Positions 1 through 10,916 of a stretch of 64,000 nucleotides of DNA are shown here, piece after piece. The notes below the pieces were generated by a model. The model ran no database searches. It was not told the DNA's origin and saw only the letters and a list, made by a program, of their open reading frames with translations. The stretch lies in contig NC_092811.1 of the NCBI RefSeq assembly GCF_040954645.1, positions 117,625,343 through 117,689,342 on the forward strand, in the 5' to 3' direction. The translations under genes were made by a program, and so were the position numbers. Every line of letters starts with the position of its first letter. Positions within the stretch are counted from its first letter, which is position 1. This DNA comes from Diabrotica undecimpunctata (Eukaryota > Arthropoda > Insecta > Coleoptera > Chrysomelidae).

Positions 1-316
1 ATTCACAGCAATATACAGGGTCATTAGCATTACAATTTAAAAATAATGTGAATTATAAAGGGTGCTCAAAAAAATATTGGTACCTATTTATACCCTAGAT
101 TATAAGAAACAAAAACATACTAAATAAACATTAAAAACCACTAAAGTAGACCTACCATAAAAATAGCACCCCTTGTGCGTGGGACTTAAAAAATATATTT
201 TCAAACAAAGAAATGTATAAACATAAATAGTTAGGTACATAGGCGCACTAACAAAAATACATAAATTTTAATTTTAATATAGCATGTGACACAAAATGTA
301 AGTACACAAATGTAAG
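1..316. other. AT-rich sequence, no gene seen
   Basis: This stretch is AT-rich and carries no reading frame, RNA gene or repeat end that I recognise. It precedes the 3' end of a LINE remnant. Confidence 0.5.
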
Positions 317-1340
317 TGATCATCATCCAGCCTTCATTTATCACGTCTATTGCTGGACATAGGCCTCCCTTAAACTCCTCCAATATTTGTGATTTTGTGC
401 TCTTTGTTGTTAATTTTTGGTGATACGCCTGATGTCGTCAGCCCAATGTGTAGGTGGTCTTCCTCTAATACGTTCTTGGTCTCCAATGTGTAATTTTGCT
501 CGTCCATCGTGAGTCAGGCATTCTCGCTACATGGCTTGCCCAATTCCATTTTAGTTCCGCTATATTATGCTATGCTATTTTTCTGCGTAGAAGTTTTAGG
601 CTGTTATTTTCCTGTTTAGTAGGTTTCATATTATCGGTTTTGAATTTCCTTAAATCTCTCATGATTTCCCTCGAAACAGTTTTATTAATTTCCCTTAGCG
701 TATGGCTGTCTGCATTCTAATCGCTTCTCATTTGTCTTCTTTGATCTAGCAGTTTTTCAGTATATGGACTTATTTTACTATTATCTGATTTTCTTTTAGG
801 ACAGTACACTCGGTGACTTTCTTGTAAGGCGTTTATGATTCAATTATTCAAGTCCTTAAGATCGTTCTCAGAGGTTTCATGCAGTAGTAGGTTATTATTG
901 ATATGTGCCTGATATTGGTTGATATCCAAAGGGGGGTGTCCAGATACCATGATATTTATTTTTAACCATTATGTTTCTTTCTCTTTTTGTGTTGATTTTG
1001 ACTTTCGCTTGTATCATTCTGTGGTCACTGCTTGTGGTGAACTTGTTGAGTACTGTTACATTTTTAATTATTTGTTTTTTTTTTCACTTAAGATGTACTT
1101 TTCACTTGTTCTACCGTTTGGACTTTCCCAGATCTATCTTCTGTGCATCTTTTTATAAAAGAAACTGTTCATGTTGAATAAATTATTCTGGAGTAGGAAT
1201 ACTAGTAGAGTTTCTCCTCAGTCATTCTTCCTAGAGAACCGAATTTTCTCAAGGATGTTTCTAGCTCTGCTTCTCTTACACCTATTTTTGCGTTGAAATC
1301 GCCACATAAAATTATAAATTGAGTACGAATGTTATCCATA
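317..1340 (-). pseudogene. RTE-like LINE remnant, internally deleted
   Basis: Read on the minus strand this is a decayed non-LTR retrotransposon. Near 1240-1310 it encodes the endonuclease motif CGDFNAKIG. Near 960-1060 it has a second endonuclease block containing SDHRM. At 470-560 comes the C-terminal tail typical of RTE-like elements (WASHVARMPDSRW, then WRPR). The 3' end near 320-360 reads like the (TGATGA) tail of such elements, preceded by a tract similar to CAGCAGTGGACT in the copy at 8926-9789. The reverse transcriptase that should lie between endonuclease and tail is missing, so the copy has a large internal deletion with a junction near 560. There are many stops and frameshifts. It is dead. 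RTE is my best clade guess from motif style. Confidence 0.75.
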
Positions 1341-1520
1341 CATGTTATCAACATAACGTGCAGCTGTCATATTGCCTCGAATAAACACAAGTGGTGATCG
1401 GCTACCATAGGCAATAGCCCCTCAAACCATTACCCCAACTGTCCTGTGTACATGCCCCTCAACAGCAAACCCGATATCCCGTCGCTCTCCACGTCGGCTC
1501 CACGTAAATCTGGCTGACCC
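1338..1520 (-). pseudogene. Tc1-like transposase fragment
   Basis: The minus strand encodes a short run typical of the catalytic core of Tc1-like transposases: WSRRGERRDIGFAVEGH, followed by VGVMV, a stop where the family has W, GAIAYGSRSPLV and then TAARYVDN. About 60 codons survive. It abuts the LINE remnant on one side and the piggyBac remnant on the other, so both ends were lost. The TGG-to-TGA change and the lack of flanks show it is inactive. Confidence 0.75.
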
Positions 1521-2451
1521 AGATTTTGAAAAGAATACAGAAAGATTACTACTTGCCGACGATCAAGATTTATATTTATCAGAGCAAGGGAGTGACGAGG
1601 ACATGAGAGATGTCATAGATGATTCAGATGAAGATTCCGACTATGTAATTCGGCAAAGTGAACCCTCTAGCAGCAAAGAATCGAATTTCAAATCACGAAC
1701 TTTTGGAATTAAATGAACCGTCGAATGATTTACAATCCAGAACCGACTTTTTACAAGTAGAAGGGGATGTGAACATATTCAAAGAAAAAAATGCTTTTCA
1801 GTGGCAGGGAACGGAGCCTGCGAGAAATATAAGGACACGAACACATAACATTGTCAGATAATTACGAGGCCTAACAGCGGTAAGCAGGACTCTGGGAAAT
1901 AGGCCTTTTAAATCAGATATTTGGAAGTTGTTGATTACTGATGAAATGTTGGAACAAATTGTAACATGGACAAACCAAAAAATTATTATAATGAGAGAAA
2001 AATGATCTGATTCGACTAATACATCAAACTACAGAAGCACAAATATAGTTGAGTTGAAGGCTTTGCTTGGGCTTTTTATGCTATCTTCAATTATAAAATC
2101 TTCTCATGAAGATATGCTTCAACTGTTTTCTAAAGATGTTTTGGGTCGGCCAATATTCAGAATGACAATGTCTTTGAGATTTGAGATACTTTTGTCGTGT
2201 CTTAGATTTGACAATAGCATGGATCGCGAAGAGCGGAAGAAAACATAAAACAACGGCTATTTCAAATATTTTTAATAATTTTGTGACTAATTGCCAGAGG
2301 CTATACACGTTGTCAGATTGTGTAACTGTGGATGAGATGCTACTTCCATTTAGAGGTCACTGTGGTTTTCGAATTTACATGCCCAGTAAACCTGCGAAAT
2401 ACGGCATAAAAGTAATGTGCATGACAGATGCTAAGAGCTCGTATTTCTATA

Positions 2452-2454
<3 letters not shown>

Positions 2455-2534
<80 letters not shown>
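2455..2534. repeat. (AT)n microsatellite inside piggyBac coding region
   Basis: An almost pure AT dinucleotide run of about 80 bp lies in the middle of the piggyBac core, after the second catalytic aspartate. It is translated as alternating Tyr and Ile in the surviving frame. Confidence 0.95.
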
Positions 2535-2535
<1 letters not shown>

Positions 2536-3661
2536 TCAGGGAAAAATTCGGATGGTGTTGGACTTTCAGAAGAAGAACTGAAGCTTTAAAAGCCTGCTCA
2601 ATGTGTCGTTCGACTATCCAAACCAATAGAGGGCTCTAACCGAAATATTACTGCTGACAACTATTTTTCTTCAATAGAGTTAGTCACAGAGTTGCAAAAA
2701 TGCCACCTCACGTATGTAGGTACAGTAAAAAAAATAAGCGAGAAGTTCCTTTGGAATTCCAGGATAATAAAAGTAGGGAAATTGGTACAACACTCTATGG
2801 TTTCTCCAATGACATAGCCTTGATATCATATGTACCGAAAGAAAATAGAGCTGTTCTTTTATTATCCTCTATGCATCACAGCAAAGACAATGAATTAGGA
2901 AAACCAAAAATAATTCGATACTATAACAGTACAAAATCGGGAGTTGATGTTTTAGACATGAAGTGTGCCAGTTATAGTGCAAACCGCCGGACAAGGCGTT
3001 GGCCCTTAGCCGTATTTTATACACTAATAAATAAAGTTCATTTAACAGTTACATCCTTTATCTTTGTTACCAAGATAATAAATTACTTTCACGTTTTAAA
3101 TTTGTAAAAGATTTGGCATTTGAACTAATTCAGCCTTATCTAAGGCAAAGACGTGAAACAAATCTTCCCCGAGACCTTAGAAAGCAGATAGAGATTTTTT
3201 GGGAATAAATCAAGAAATGCCTGTTGAGAATATCGGCGACAATGTTCCAGATGATAAGCTTCCCAAAAGAAAATTGTGTAGCATTTGTCCATCATCAAAA
3301 ATGAGGAAGACAAATTGTAAATATGTGCGTTGCTCAAATGCTATTTGTTTGGAGTGTAGTAGAAAGGTTTTTATCTGTCTTCAAAATTAGTAGGTACCTG
3401 TAGTATATTTTTTGTTTTATCTAGAAATATATATGTTTGTTTACTTAATTACGCCTAATAATGTTGTTTTCTATATTACACATTTTGTTTTATGTAAGTA
3501 TTATGTATAAATAAGTTTTTTTGCTCGTTTATACCTAATAAACCCTTTAATATTTTGCTTTTCTCTTCAAATGCTACATTTGTTTTGATTTATTTTAATG
3601 TTTACCTATACTGGCCCAATAGACCATATGTTTCGCTTTAGCAATAAAAGTACTATGTTTC

Positions 3662-3675
3662 GGGTTAAGGGTTAA
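3662..3675 (+). repeat. Candidate right end of piggyBac with doubled TTAA
   Basis: GGGTTAAGGGTTAA closes the piggyBac remnant. piggyBac elements end in GGG at a TTAA target, so the first or second TTAA could be the target site. No matching left end was found. Confidence 0.45.
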
Positions 3676-3884
3676 TGACCTTAAAATTGAAAAATCTTTA
3701 TCAAACCTATTTTTTTGTCCTTCTTTTTATAATTTTTCCCTTTCTTTCATTTTTCTTGGCCTTCGTTTGGATATTACAAACCATTTTTATTTTCAAATTT
3801 ATTTTCTACAATTTTTCGAACCATTTCCAGACAGTTACCTTTATAGTATTGTTAAATATTAAAAGTATATTCTTTATTTTTCAG

Positions 3885-4657
3885 AGAACAATTGGAGCTC
3901 CCGATAATTGGGCTGGGCGTTTTTGGGGCAGAACTTGGTGTGACGATGGTTCAAACCATTGCTTAACAGGTGATTGTGGTAATAGAGTACAATGTAATGG
4001 AGCTGGAGGAGTACCTCCCGCTTCTCTAGCTGAAATTACAATGAAAGGAGCTGGGGGACTTGATTTCTATGACATTTCTTTCGTTGATGGATATAACATC
4101 GCTATTAGTGTAAGTATAAAAAACTAAACTATTTAAAAAATAATTTTTTTTGTGTAATCTAGATTACTACAAGTAAAATGTCTAACTGTATGAGAATCAA
4201 AGCATTTTATAATAATATAGAGGAAATAATGCGACTGACAACAAGAAATAAGATAACGATCATCGTGTGTGACTTAAACGATAAAATTATAACAATTATT
4301 TTCTTTTTCTAGTTTGAACCTGTAGGAGGCCAAGGAGACGGCGGTCAATACAGTTGTAAAAGAGCTCAGTGCCTGAAACATCTCAACGATGGCTGTCCCA
4401 ATGAACTCAAAGTAATGGGTCCAAATGGATTCGCCATAGCATGTAAATCAGCTTGTCTTGCCTTCAATACGGACCAATACTGTTGCAGAAATAGTTTCGG
4501 AACACCCGAAACTTGCAAGAGTTCTACCTGGCCGCGTAACTATCCCCAGGAAGTTTTTAAATCTCAATGCCCAGATGCTTACAGCTATGCTTACGATGAT
4601 CACAAGAGTACCTTCACTTGTAAGGCTTCGAAATATATTGTGCAATTTGGTGTATAA
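3885..4657 (+). CDS. Thaumatin-like protein, copy A (exons 2 and 3)
   Basis: Two exons encode the body of a secreted thaumatin-family protein. Exon 2 is 3885-4109 (75 codons), after a pyrimidine-rich tract ending TTTTTCAG and before donor GTAAGT. Exon 3 is 4313-4657 (114 codons plus stop), after TTTTTCTAG. Both junctions are phase 0. Exon 2 carries the thaumatin signature (SNHCLTGDCGNRVQC) and the acidic-cleft stretch LDFYDISFVDG. Exon 3 carries ACKSACLAFNTDQYCC and SYAYDDHKSTFTC. Fourteen cysteines are seen. The chain ends IVQFGV, where plant proteins end with a cysteine, so the N-to-C-terminal disulfide of plant thaumatins is probably absent. Exon 1 (signal peptide) is not found in the window upstream and may lie to the left or be lost. 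A polyadenylation signal AATAAA is at 4694-4699. Proteins of this family are commonly linked to antifungal defence, but the role here is inference. Confidence 0.9.
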
Positions 4658-4734
4658 GATTTAGTCTAAGACTGTTGTTTTTTATTATTTTCTAATAAAT
4701 ATATTAACATTTTCTAGTTAATCAATTTTATTTA

Positions 4735-7700
4735 TTCAATTTAATGAGTCTGCTAAAAATCCTAAACCAAGCCTCGGAAATATAGACGGATCTAAACAAA
4801 GACGAAAACGGCTACGAAAAAGGACCATGATGATAGGTACATGGAATGTACAAGGAATAAGGGGTAAAACTGAAGAGATCATTAAAGAAGTAAAACAACT
4901 TGGCCTCAACATGGAAACTTGGACCTTGGAAACAAAGAAGAAGGGCGTTGGATCAGTAATGATAGGAGACTACATACACCTGTATAGCGGCGTACCAAAG
5001 GAAGAAAGAGCTAAGAGAGGAGTATCCGTAATTATTAACAAAAAGTTTAAAAGGAAAATTACCAGCTGGACTGCAATAGATAAAAATATCCTGCAAGTAA
5101 ATATGACCCTACACCATAAAAAAACAACAATACTAGCCCCCTCAGAGGATGAGAATGCAACCACAAAAGACGAATTCTTTGCAAAATTAAACAAAGTTAT
5201 TAATAGAGTTGGAAATAACCGAGAAATATTTTTATTAGGAGATTTTAATGGAAGAACAGGAAACAAGCGCCACAACAATGTAATTGGACCTTATGGAGAA
5301 GACGTCGTAAATGATAACGGAGAAAGACTTATCAATCTCTGTGAAAGTAATAGACTCAAAATAACTAACGGATATTACTGTCACAAAAACATACACAAAT
5401 ATACATGGTTTCAACCAACAAGGAATCTTAAGTCTATAATAGATTACGTGATAGTTAAACAAAATTCACAAATACTCATTAGAGATATTAGAGCTATGAG
5501 AGGAGCAGTATGCGGATCAGATCACCACATGGTCAGGGCAAAAATTGTTTTCCCATATAGATTAAAGGACAGTGTCTCATCAAGCCAAGACGAACAACTT
5601 TTAGAAAGAATTGATCTTCCTCAATACAATCTGTCCAGTTTAATTCACGAGAGCACCCGCACACTATATAAGACTCGAATGGACTCCAAACTTGTCGAAA
5701 CACTAACAAATACCAAATGCATATATGAGAACATAATATCAAGTATTCATCAAACAGCACAGGAGGTCTTAGGAATTAAACAAAATAAAATTAGTAACAA
5801 GCTTTGGTGGAATGAAGACGTCGAAAATGCGGTAACAGAAAAGAAAAGATTATACCATAAGTGGTTGAATACAAAAGATGACGCAGCCAAAGACCGATAC
5901 AATGAAATGAAGAAGAAAACTAGAAAGATAATGATGACCTCCAAAAATGAGATATGGGATAGAAGGTGCAGAGAGATAGAATCTTATATTGGAGGACGAC
6001 AATGCACTGAGGCGTGAAAGTTTATAAACTCCGTTAAGAAGCCGACTAACGAGAAAGTGATTCTAAATCCCATAAATCCCGAGGATTGGACACATTATTA
6101 CAAACATCTATTAAATGAGAACAGAGACGAATTTAAAGAAGATATGAATTCATCAAGAATCGAAATTCTGGGAGAGCATATTACCATAGATATCAACATA
6201 GTTCAAAAAGCTATAGCAGGGATAAAGAATGGGAAAGCAAGTGGACCAGAGGGAGTAACTATGGAATTAATAAAGAATGACTCAGAGAAATTACACAGAA
6301 TGATCACGGTGATATTTAACGAATATATTAATGGACATCCAACACCAGATGAATGGAAAACAGCATATATGACCCCAATATATAAAAAAGGTGACAGGAG
6401 AAATTGTAAAAACTATAGAGGGATATCGGTCACAAGTTCAATGAGTCGACTATACGGTCGAATACTACTGGACCTGATAGAGGAAGATTATCAATCGTCT
6501 GAAGACGAAGAACAAGGAGGATTTAGAGCAGGTCGTTCATGTACAGATAACATCTTCTGTCTTAAACAAATTATAGAAAAGAAAATTGTGACAAATAGAG
6601 AGTTACATATGACTTTTGTAGATCTTGAGAAGGCATATGACACAGTCCCGCTAAATAGACTATGAAAAGTCCTGGGCACATCAAACATACATCAAACATT
6701 GGTTAGTGCTCTCAAAGATCTATATTATGGTTCAAACTCCCAAATAAAATTCGGAAACCTCTTAGCTGAAAAATTTGCAGTTACTAAGGGTCTCAGACAA
6801 GGATATTGTATCTCTCCGACTCTATTTAAGATTTATATCTCTGCAGCTCTGAAACAATGGAAAAGGAAAGTCAAAGGAATGGGTATACAATTGAACGATC
6901 AGGATTACATATATACTTTACAGTTTGCAGATGATCAGGTGGTAATCGCAAATGACAAAGATGACATGCAATCTATGCTTAGAAAACTAATTAAAGAATA
7001 CCAGAAATGGGGATTAAATATCAATTTAGAAAAGACAAAATACCTCTCAATTGGAGCTGAAGCAGAACAACTCGATATCGATGACAATCAAAAAATAAAT
7101 CCATGCAACGAATATAAATACCTGGGCGTCATCTTCGACCGTAGTGGAAAAGACGAACGAGAAATAGAACATCGAATTGTACAAGCACGAACAGCTATAG
7201 CATATTTGAACGGAATTCTATGGAGTAAAGAAATATCAAAGAAAAGAAAATGGAACATCTAGGAGACAATGGTTAAAACTAGCCTACTTTATGGAGCTGA
7301 GACATGGAGAATAACCGAAAAATATAAGAAAAAGTCGAGGCCACGGAAATGGATGCCATCAGAAGATCGATGAGAATATCAAGAGCCGACAGAATACGGA
7401 ATGAAGTGATAAAACAACAAATGGGTATAGAGGGCACTGTAGTTGAGGATATTGAGAGAAAACAGCTCATATGATATGGGCATGTGAGCCGAATGGGGGA
7501 CGAAAGATTGCCTAAAAAAACGATGATGTGGCAACCTCCAGAGAAGAGGAAACGAGGAAGACCACCACAGAGCTGGAACCTGGGAGTTAGGAAAGCGATT
7601 AGCGCTCGAAATCTGGACGAAGACCTAACTCAAGACAGAATACAGTGGCGTTTGGGATGAGTCTGGAAACCTACTCATAAACATATCTACTGGACAACCC
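4735..7700 (+). pseudogene. RTE-like LINE, near full-length but broken
   Basis: One long former ORF reads endonuclease, reverse transcriptase, C-terminal tail. The endonuclease starts at 4827 (MMIGTWNVQGIRG) and has LLGDFNGRTG near 5240 and GSDHHMVRAK near 5515. The reverse transcriptase begins near 6200 (KNGKASGPEGVT), has GGFRAGRSCTDN near 6520, TFVDLEKAYD near 6620 and the active site QFADDQV near 6925. The tail (SLLYGAETWR, then RKRGRPPQSWN) reaches about 7660. It is broken by a TGA at 6015, a TGA replacing a Trp codon at 6663, a TAG at 7261, later frameshifts and a TGA in place of Trp near 7472. It has no obvious A-rich tail. It lies just downstream of TLP copy A, and its 3' end is included in a tandem duplication. 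Confidence 0.9.
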
Positions 7701-8066
7701 TCAACAAATAAAGTAAGTCATGAAAATAATAAAATCAATATTTTGAAAATTCTAAGACTTTTTCAAGAGGTATCGCACAGATACGGATACATTGACAAAT
7801 AGACGTGAACGACATGATTGCACGAATAGAATAGAATATAATAGAAAAAAGCTGTATTCTCAGGATTCACAAGTTACACACAAATATAAATTGTCAATAG
7901 AGAGAATGGTGTCAATTACAATTTATAATGGTTGCTGTAGCAACCTACACTTAACATAAAAGTAATATTAAAATATAATAATAATAACAGTGATATTTAG
8001 ATTCAGATAAGAGCCCTTAAACTTCCTGCAGATCAGCTTGAAGGTATTCTTCCACTTTGTACGATT
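7625..8066. repeat. 442-bp tandem duplication, first copy
   Basis: This unit starts inside the LINE C-terminal tail (CTAACTCAAGACAGAATACA) and runs 442 bp to GTACGATT. It is followed immediately by a second copy that appears identical by eye. It includes the LINE 3' end plus about 380 bp of flanking AT-rich sequence. Confidence 0.92.
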
Positions 8067-8508
8067 CTAACTCAAGACAGAATACAGTGGCGTTTGGGAT
8101 GAGTCTGGAAACCTACTCATAAACATATCTACTGGACAACCCTCAACAAATAAAGTAAGTCATGAAAATAATAAAATCAATATTTTGAAAATTCTAAGAC
8201 TTTTTCAAGAGGTATCGCACAGATACGGATACATTGACAAATAGACGTGAACGACATGATTGCACGAATAGAATAGAATATAATAGAAAAAAGCTGTATT
8301 CTCAGGATTCACAAGTTACACACAAATATAAATTGTCAATAGAGAGAATGGTGTCAATTACAATTTATAATGGTTGCTGTAGCAACCTACACTTAACATA
8401 AAAGTAATATTAAAATATAATAATAATAACAGTGATATTTAGATTCAGATAAGAGCCCTTAAACTTCCTGCAGATCAGCTTGAAGGTATTCTTCCACTTT
8501 GTACGATT
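8067..8508. repeat. 442-bp tandem duplication, second copy
   Basis: This is the second copy of the unit at 7625-8066, at a constant offset of 442. Because the LINE tail is carried along in both copies, the duplication post-dates the LINE insertion or is an assembly artefact. Confidence 0.92.
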
Positions 8509-8907
8509 CTAGGTGTATGAGCTTCAAAACATAGTGAATGAGATTTTTATTTATTCATTGATGAAGTAAAGACTTTGTATATTATATTGGTATATAAATT
8601 TTGTGGTGAAAACATTCAGTTTACTGTGTTAATATCACCTAATTTTTATATCGTACGTAACTTCCTCTCGACTACCTGTAGCTACTTTACAAAGAAAACT
8701 AATTATTTGGTTGCCATAATGTATTGCGCAGCGGTGGGTTGTTTAAACAATTAGAATAAAAAAAGTAAATCTTTTTCGAAGTGTCGTTTTTTTTTTTGTG
8801 TTTCCTAGAGACAAACAAATGCGTAAAGTACGGGTCTTCAAGTGTTTTCAGCAAGACAAATTTAATGTAGAAACCACGAGAATATGATCAAAACATTTTA
8901 CAGAAGC

Positions 8908-8925
8908 TGACTATTGTTTAAAAAA
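8908..8925. repeat. Target-site duplication, left copy
   Basis: TGACTATTGTTTAAAAAA directly precedes the truncated LINE and is repeated at 9790-9807 directly after it. Confidence 0.93.
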
Positions 8926-9789
8926 TAGAACGGGGGGTTAGACAAGGAGACCCAATGTCACCTAAACTTTTTAATACGGTGCTAGAACATGCTTTTAAGA
9001 ATTTGGATTGGATGACAAATGGAATAAAAATAGATGGAGAATATCTAAACAACTTACGTTTCGCCGATGATATACTTATAATAGCTGAAGATCTAGGTAT
9101 GGCAAGAGAGATGGTACAGGAACTCGTTGTGGCTACAGAAAGTGTAGGTTTAAATATAAATATGTATCTCGAAAACAAAAATCATGACCAATTTGGTACC
9201 CAACCAGAACATGAGTATTGGTGGGAAAGAAATAGAACTCGTAGATAGATATAAATACCTGGGAATGAAATTATGATTGGCAGAGATAATCAGACTCATG
9301 AACTGAAGAGAAGAATCGGCCTTGGGTGGGCAGCATTTGGAAAACTGAGAGAAACTTTTAAAAGTGAGCTGCCCACATGCCTAAATAAAAAGGTATTTGA
9401 TCAGTGCGTCCTTCCAGTCTTGACGTATGGAGCAGAAACACTTACCTTAACAAAAGCAGCAGCTACCTTAACAAAAGCAGCAGCTCAGAATAACCAACGA
9501 AGACATCAGGAGAAGAACCGGAGTGACTGACATCATCAAGAAGATAGCCAGACTAAAATGGAGATGGGCAGGATACATAGCCAGAATGACAGATGGGCGA
9601 TGGACAAAGAGGTTATTGGAATGGAGGCCAAGAGAAGACAAGAGAAGCGTCGGTCGACCACCTACAAGATGGACTGACGATTTAAGAAGAATCAGTAAAA
9701 ACTGGATGAGAGGGGCGCAAGATAGACGGGGTTGGAAACATGAGGAAGAGGCCTATGTTCAGCAGTGGACTCTTGAGGCTGGATGATGA
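8926..9789 (+). pseudogene. 5'-truncated RTE-like LINE insertion
   Basis: This copy starts inside the reverse transcriptase (GVRQGDPMSPKLFN) and has the active site RFADDIL near 9060. It continues through LPVLTYGAETLTL to a tail with WRWAGYIARMTDGRW and WRPRED near 9545-9640, ending in CTGGATGATGA. It is flanked by an 18-bp direct repeat (8908-8925 and 9790-9807), so both ends are defined. A frameshift near 9180 and a 21-bp internal tandem duplication (9443-9484, repeating TLTKAAA) are seen. It interrupts the THAP/P-like remnant. Confidence 0.93.
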
Positions 9790-9807
9790 TGACTATTGTT
9801 TAAAAAA
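9790..9807. repeat. Target-site duplication, right copy
   Basis: This is the second copy of the 18-bp duplication. Its first bases overlap the TGATGA tail of the LINE, so the boundary is ambiguous by a few bases. Confidence 0.9.
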
Positions 9808-10299
9808 AACTATAGTGGAATATTACTACTAATAGTATAATTAATTATGAAATTGTCACTGAACAGAAATTAACCCTGAAGATTTAATTGACAGTCATCA
9901 AGATTTTATTAATTCGAATATAAAAGACCTGAAATGAGATGGATTGGTAAATTTAGCCGGTTTCATTGCATTTAAGTTACAAAAAAAAAAGAAATACTTG
10001 GATATATTCCGGACGATAACGATAAATCGTTTACTTGGGTAAACCACGTTTCTCGTAGATTCATATATTTCTTTAATTAATTTTACAAATTACTAATTAA
10101 TTTTCAAACCACGTTTTCACAGAAAGTAACTTGTTATGACTTCTTAGTGCAAGATATGGCATCGAGGTATACTTACCGTTAATTGTTTAAGTTTCGACGT
10201 TGTTCATTACAGTAATGGAACAACGTTGCCATATGATGCATCGTTGAAATAATTGTTAAATTATCGTAAATTTATTAAACAAATTCGATACAAACTCAC

Positions 10300-10916
10300 C
10301 TTTTTGAAGATCCATAAAAATTATCCTTATCAATACTATTGGAAGCTGTTTCTTTATTTTCCATATTGTTTGAAGAACTGAAACAATGATTTAATAAAAA
10401 AAAAAAAGAAAAAAAACATGGTATCATATCAATATTATGGAATATGCTATGAATATGCATTATATTCATTATACTCTGTATAGTAAATTACATAGAAATT
10501 CGGTGACCTTGGTTCTGGTGATTCCACTTGGTTTTATAATTAGATCATGCTTTCTAAAGTGTTCTGAGCAGAGCATAGTAGTTTTCGTTATTTGTTTTTT
10601 ATTTAGGCCGAACATAGAAAACCACATATCCAGCAGCTGTTGATTTTTGACTGGGAACCTGCATATTATATTTCATTAAAATTAATATATTTATAGCAAT
10701 TATATTGTAGATTAGCAAAAATAAATAAATGTATTTATATTACTACAAAATTTATTTTACAAAATTAAACTTCAATTCATGTCAAGAATTAAGTAATATC
10801 ACATCCCTGTACTACGCCCATGGACGTAATTCCAATGTTTATAATACTTACGAATGAAATGACAGTTCTGGATGTAAATATGCAGTTTTCCTGCATACAA
10901 CACAGTTACGCACCAT
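10300..10916 (-). CDS. THAP-domain gene, 5' exons
   Basis: Three putative exons on the minus strand give a THAP zinc finger. Exon 1 runs 10916-10852 from ATG (MVRNCVVCRKTAYLHPELSF) to donor GTAAGT with two leftover bases. Exon 2 starts at 10658 after TATATGCAG and continues in phase with FPVKNQQLLDMWFSM and TTMLCSEHFRKHD. The C2CH ligands (C5, C8, then C-x2-H in CSEHF) and the conserved Trp are present and exon phases agree, which supports a real spliced gene. The end of exon 2, beyond about 10490, is unclear. Exon 3 is likely 10377-10300 (acceptor TTTCAG, donor GTGAGT), a polar linker with NMENKETASNS. Later exons were not found leftward, where P-like debris and a LINE lie. It could be a host DNA-binding protein or part of a P-type transposon. 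Confidence 0.7.

Larger units (their letters stand above)
1521..3675 (+). pseudogene. piggyBac-type transposase remnant
   Basis: This is a degenerate piggyBac (PGBD) transposase spread over several frames. An acidic N-terminal part (LLLADDQDLYLSEQGSDED, 1545-1605) is followed by pieces at 1658-1861 and 2054-2248, the core at 2181-2450, a C-terminal core at 2700-3107 and a cysteine-rich tail at 3275-3390 (KLCSICPSSK, then CSNAICLECS). All three catalytic aspartates of the family can be placed: VTVDEMLLPF, MCMTDAKSS and SGVDVLDMKC. It is broken by at least five frameshifts or stops and by an (AT)n expansion at 2455-2534. The right end is marked by GGGTTAA at 3662-3675. The left end is lost, because the N-terminus runs directly into a Tc1 fragment. 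Confidence 0.85.
8719..10145 (+). pseudogene. P-element-like transposase remnant with THAP domain
   Basis: At 8719 the plus strand encodes MYCAAVGCLNN, then after frameshifts FPRDKQMRKV and FNVETTRI(stop)SKHFTEADYC. Together these give the C-x4-C, C-x2-H pattern of a THAP zinc finger with its Cys codon before SKHF mutated to a stop (TGA). After an inserted LINE (8926-9789) the sequence continues with a C-terminal block containing NLAGFIAFKLQKK, GYIPDDNDKSFTWVNHVSRR and YDFLVQDMASRY, which I associate with P-element and THAP9-like transposases. The catalytic middle is missing, so this is an internally deleted, frameshifted remnant. P-superfamily assignment is from memory of family motifs and is less certain than the THAP call. 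Confidence 0.65.

Noticed and set aside
919..1177. Hydrophobic ORFs resembling small membrane proteins
   Set aside because: The opposite strand encodes LINE endonuclease residues (SDHRM and neighbours), so the hydrophobic reading is an antisense artefact.
4970..5944. Antisense ORFs of 64-102 codons under the LINE endonuclease
   Set aside because: They are shadows of the plus-strand LINE frame, and their hydrophobic, Ser-rich composition fits antisense reading of AT-rich coding DNA.
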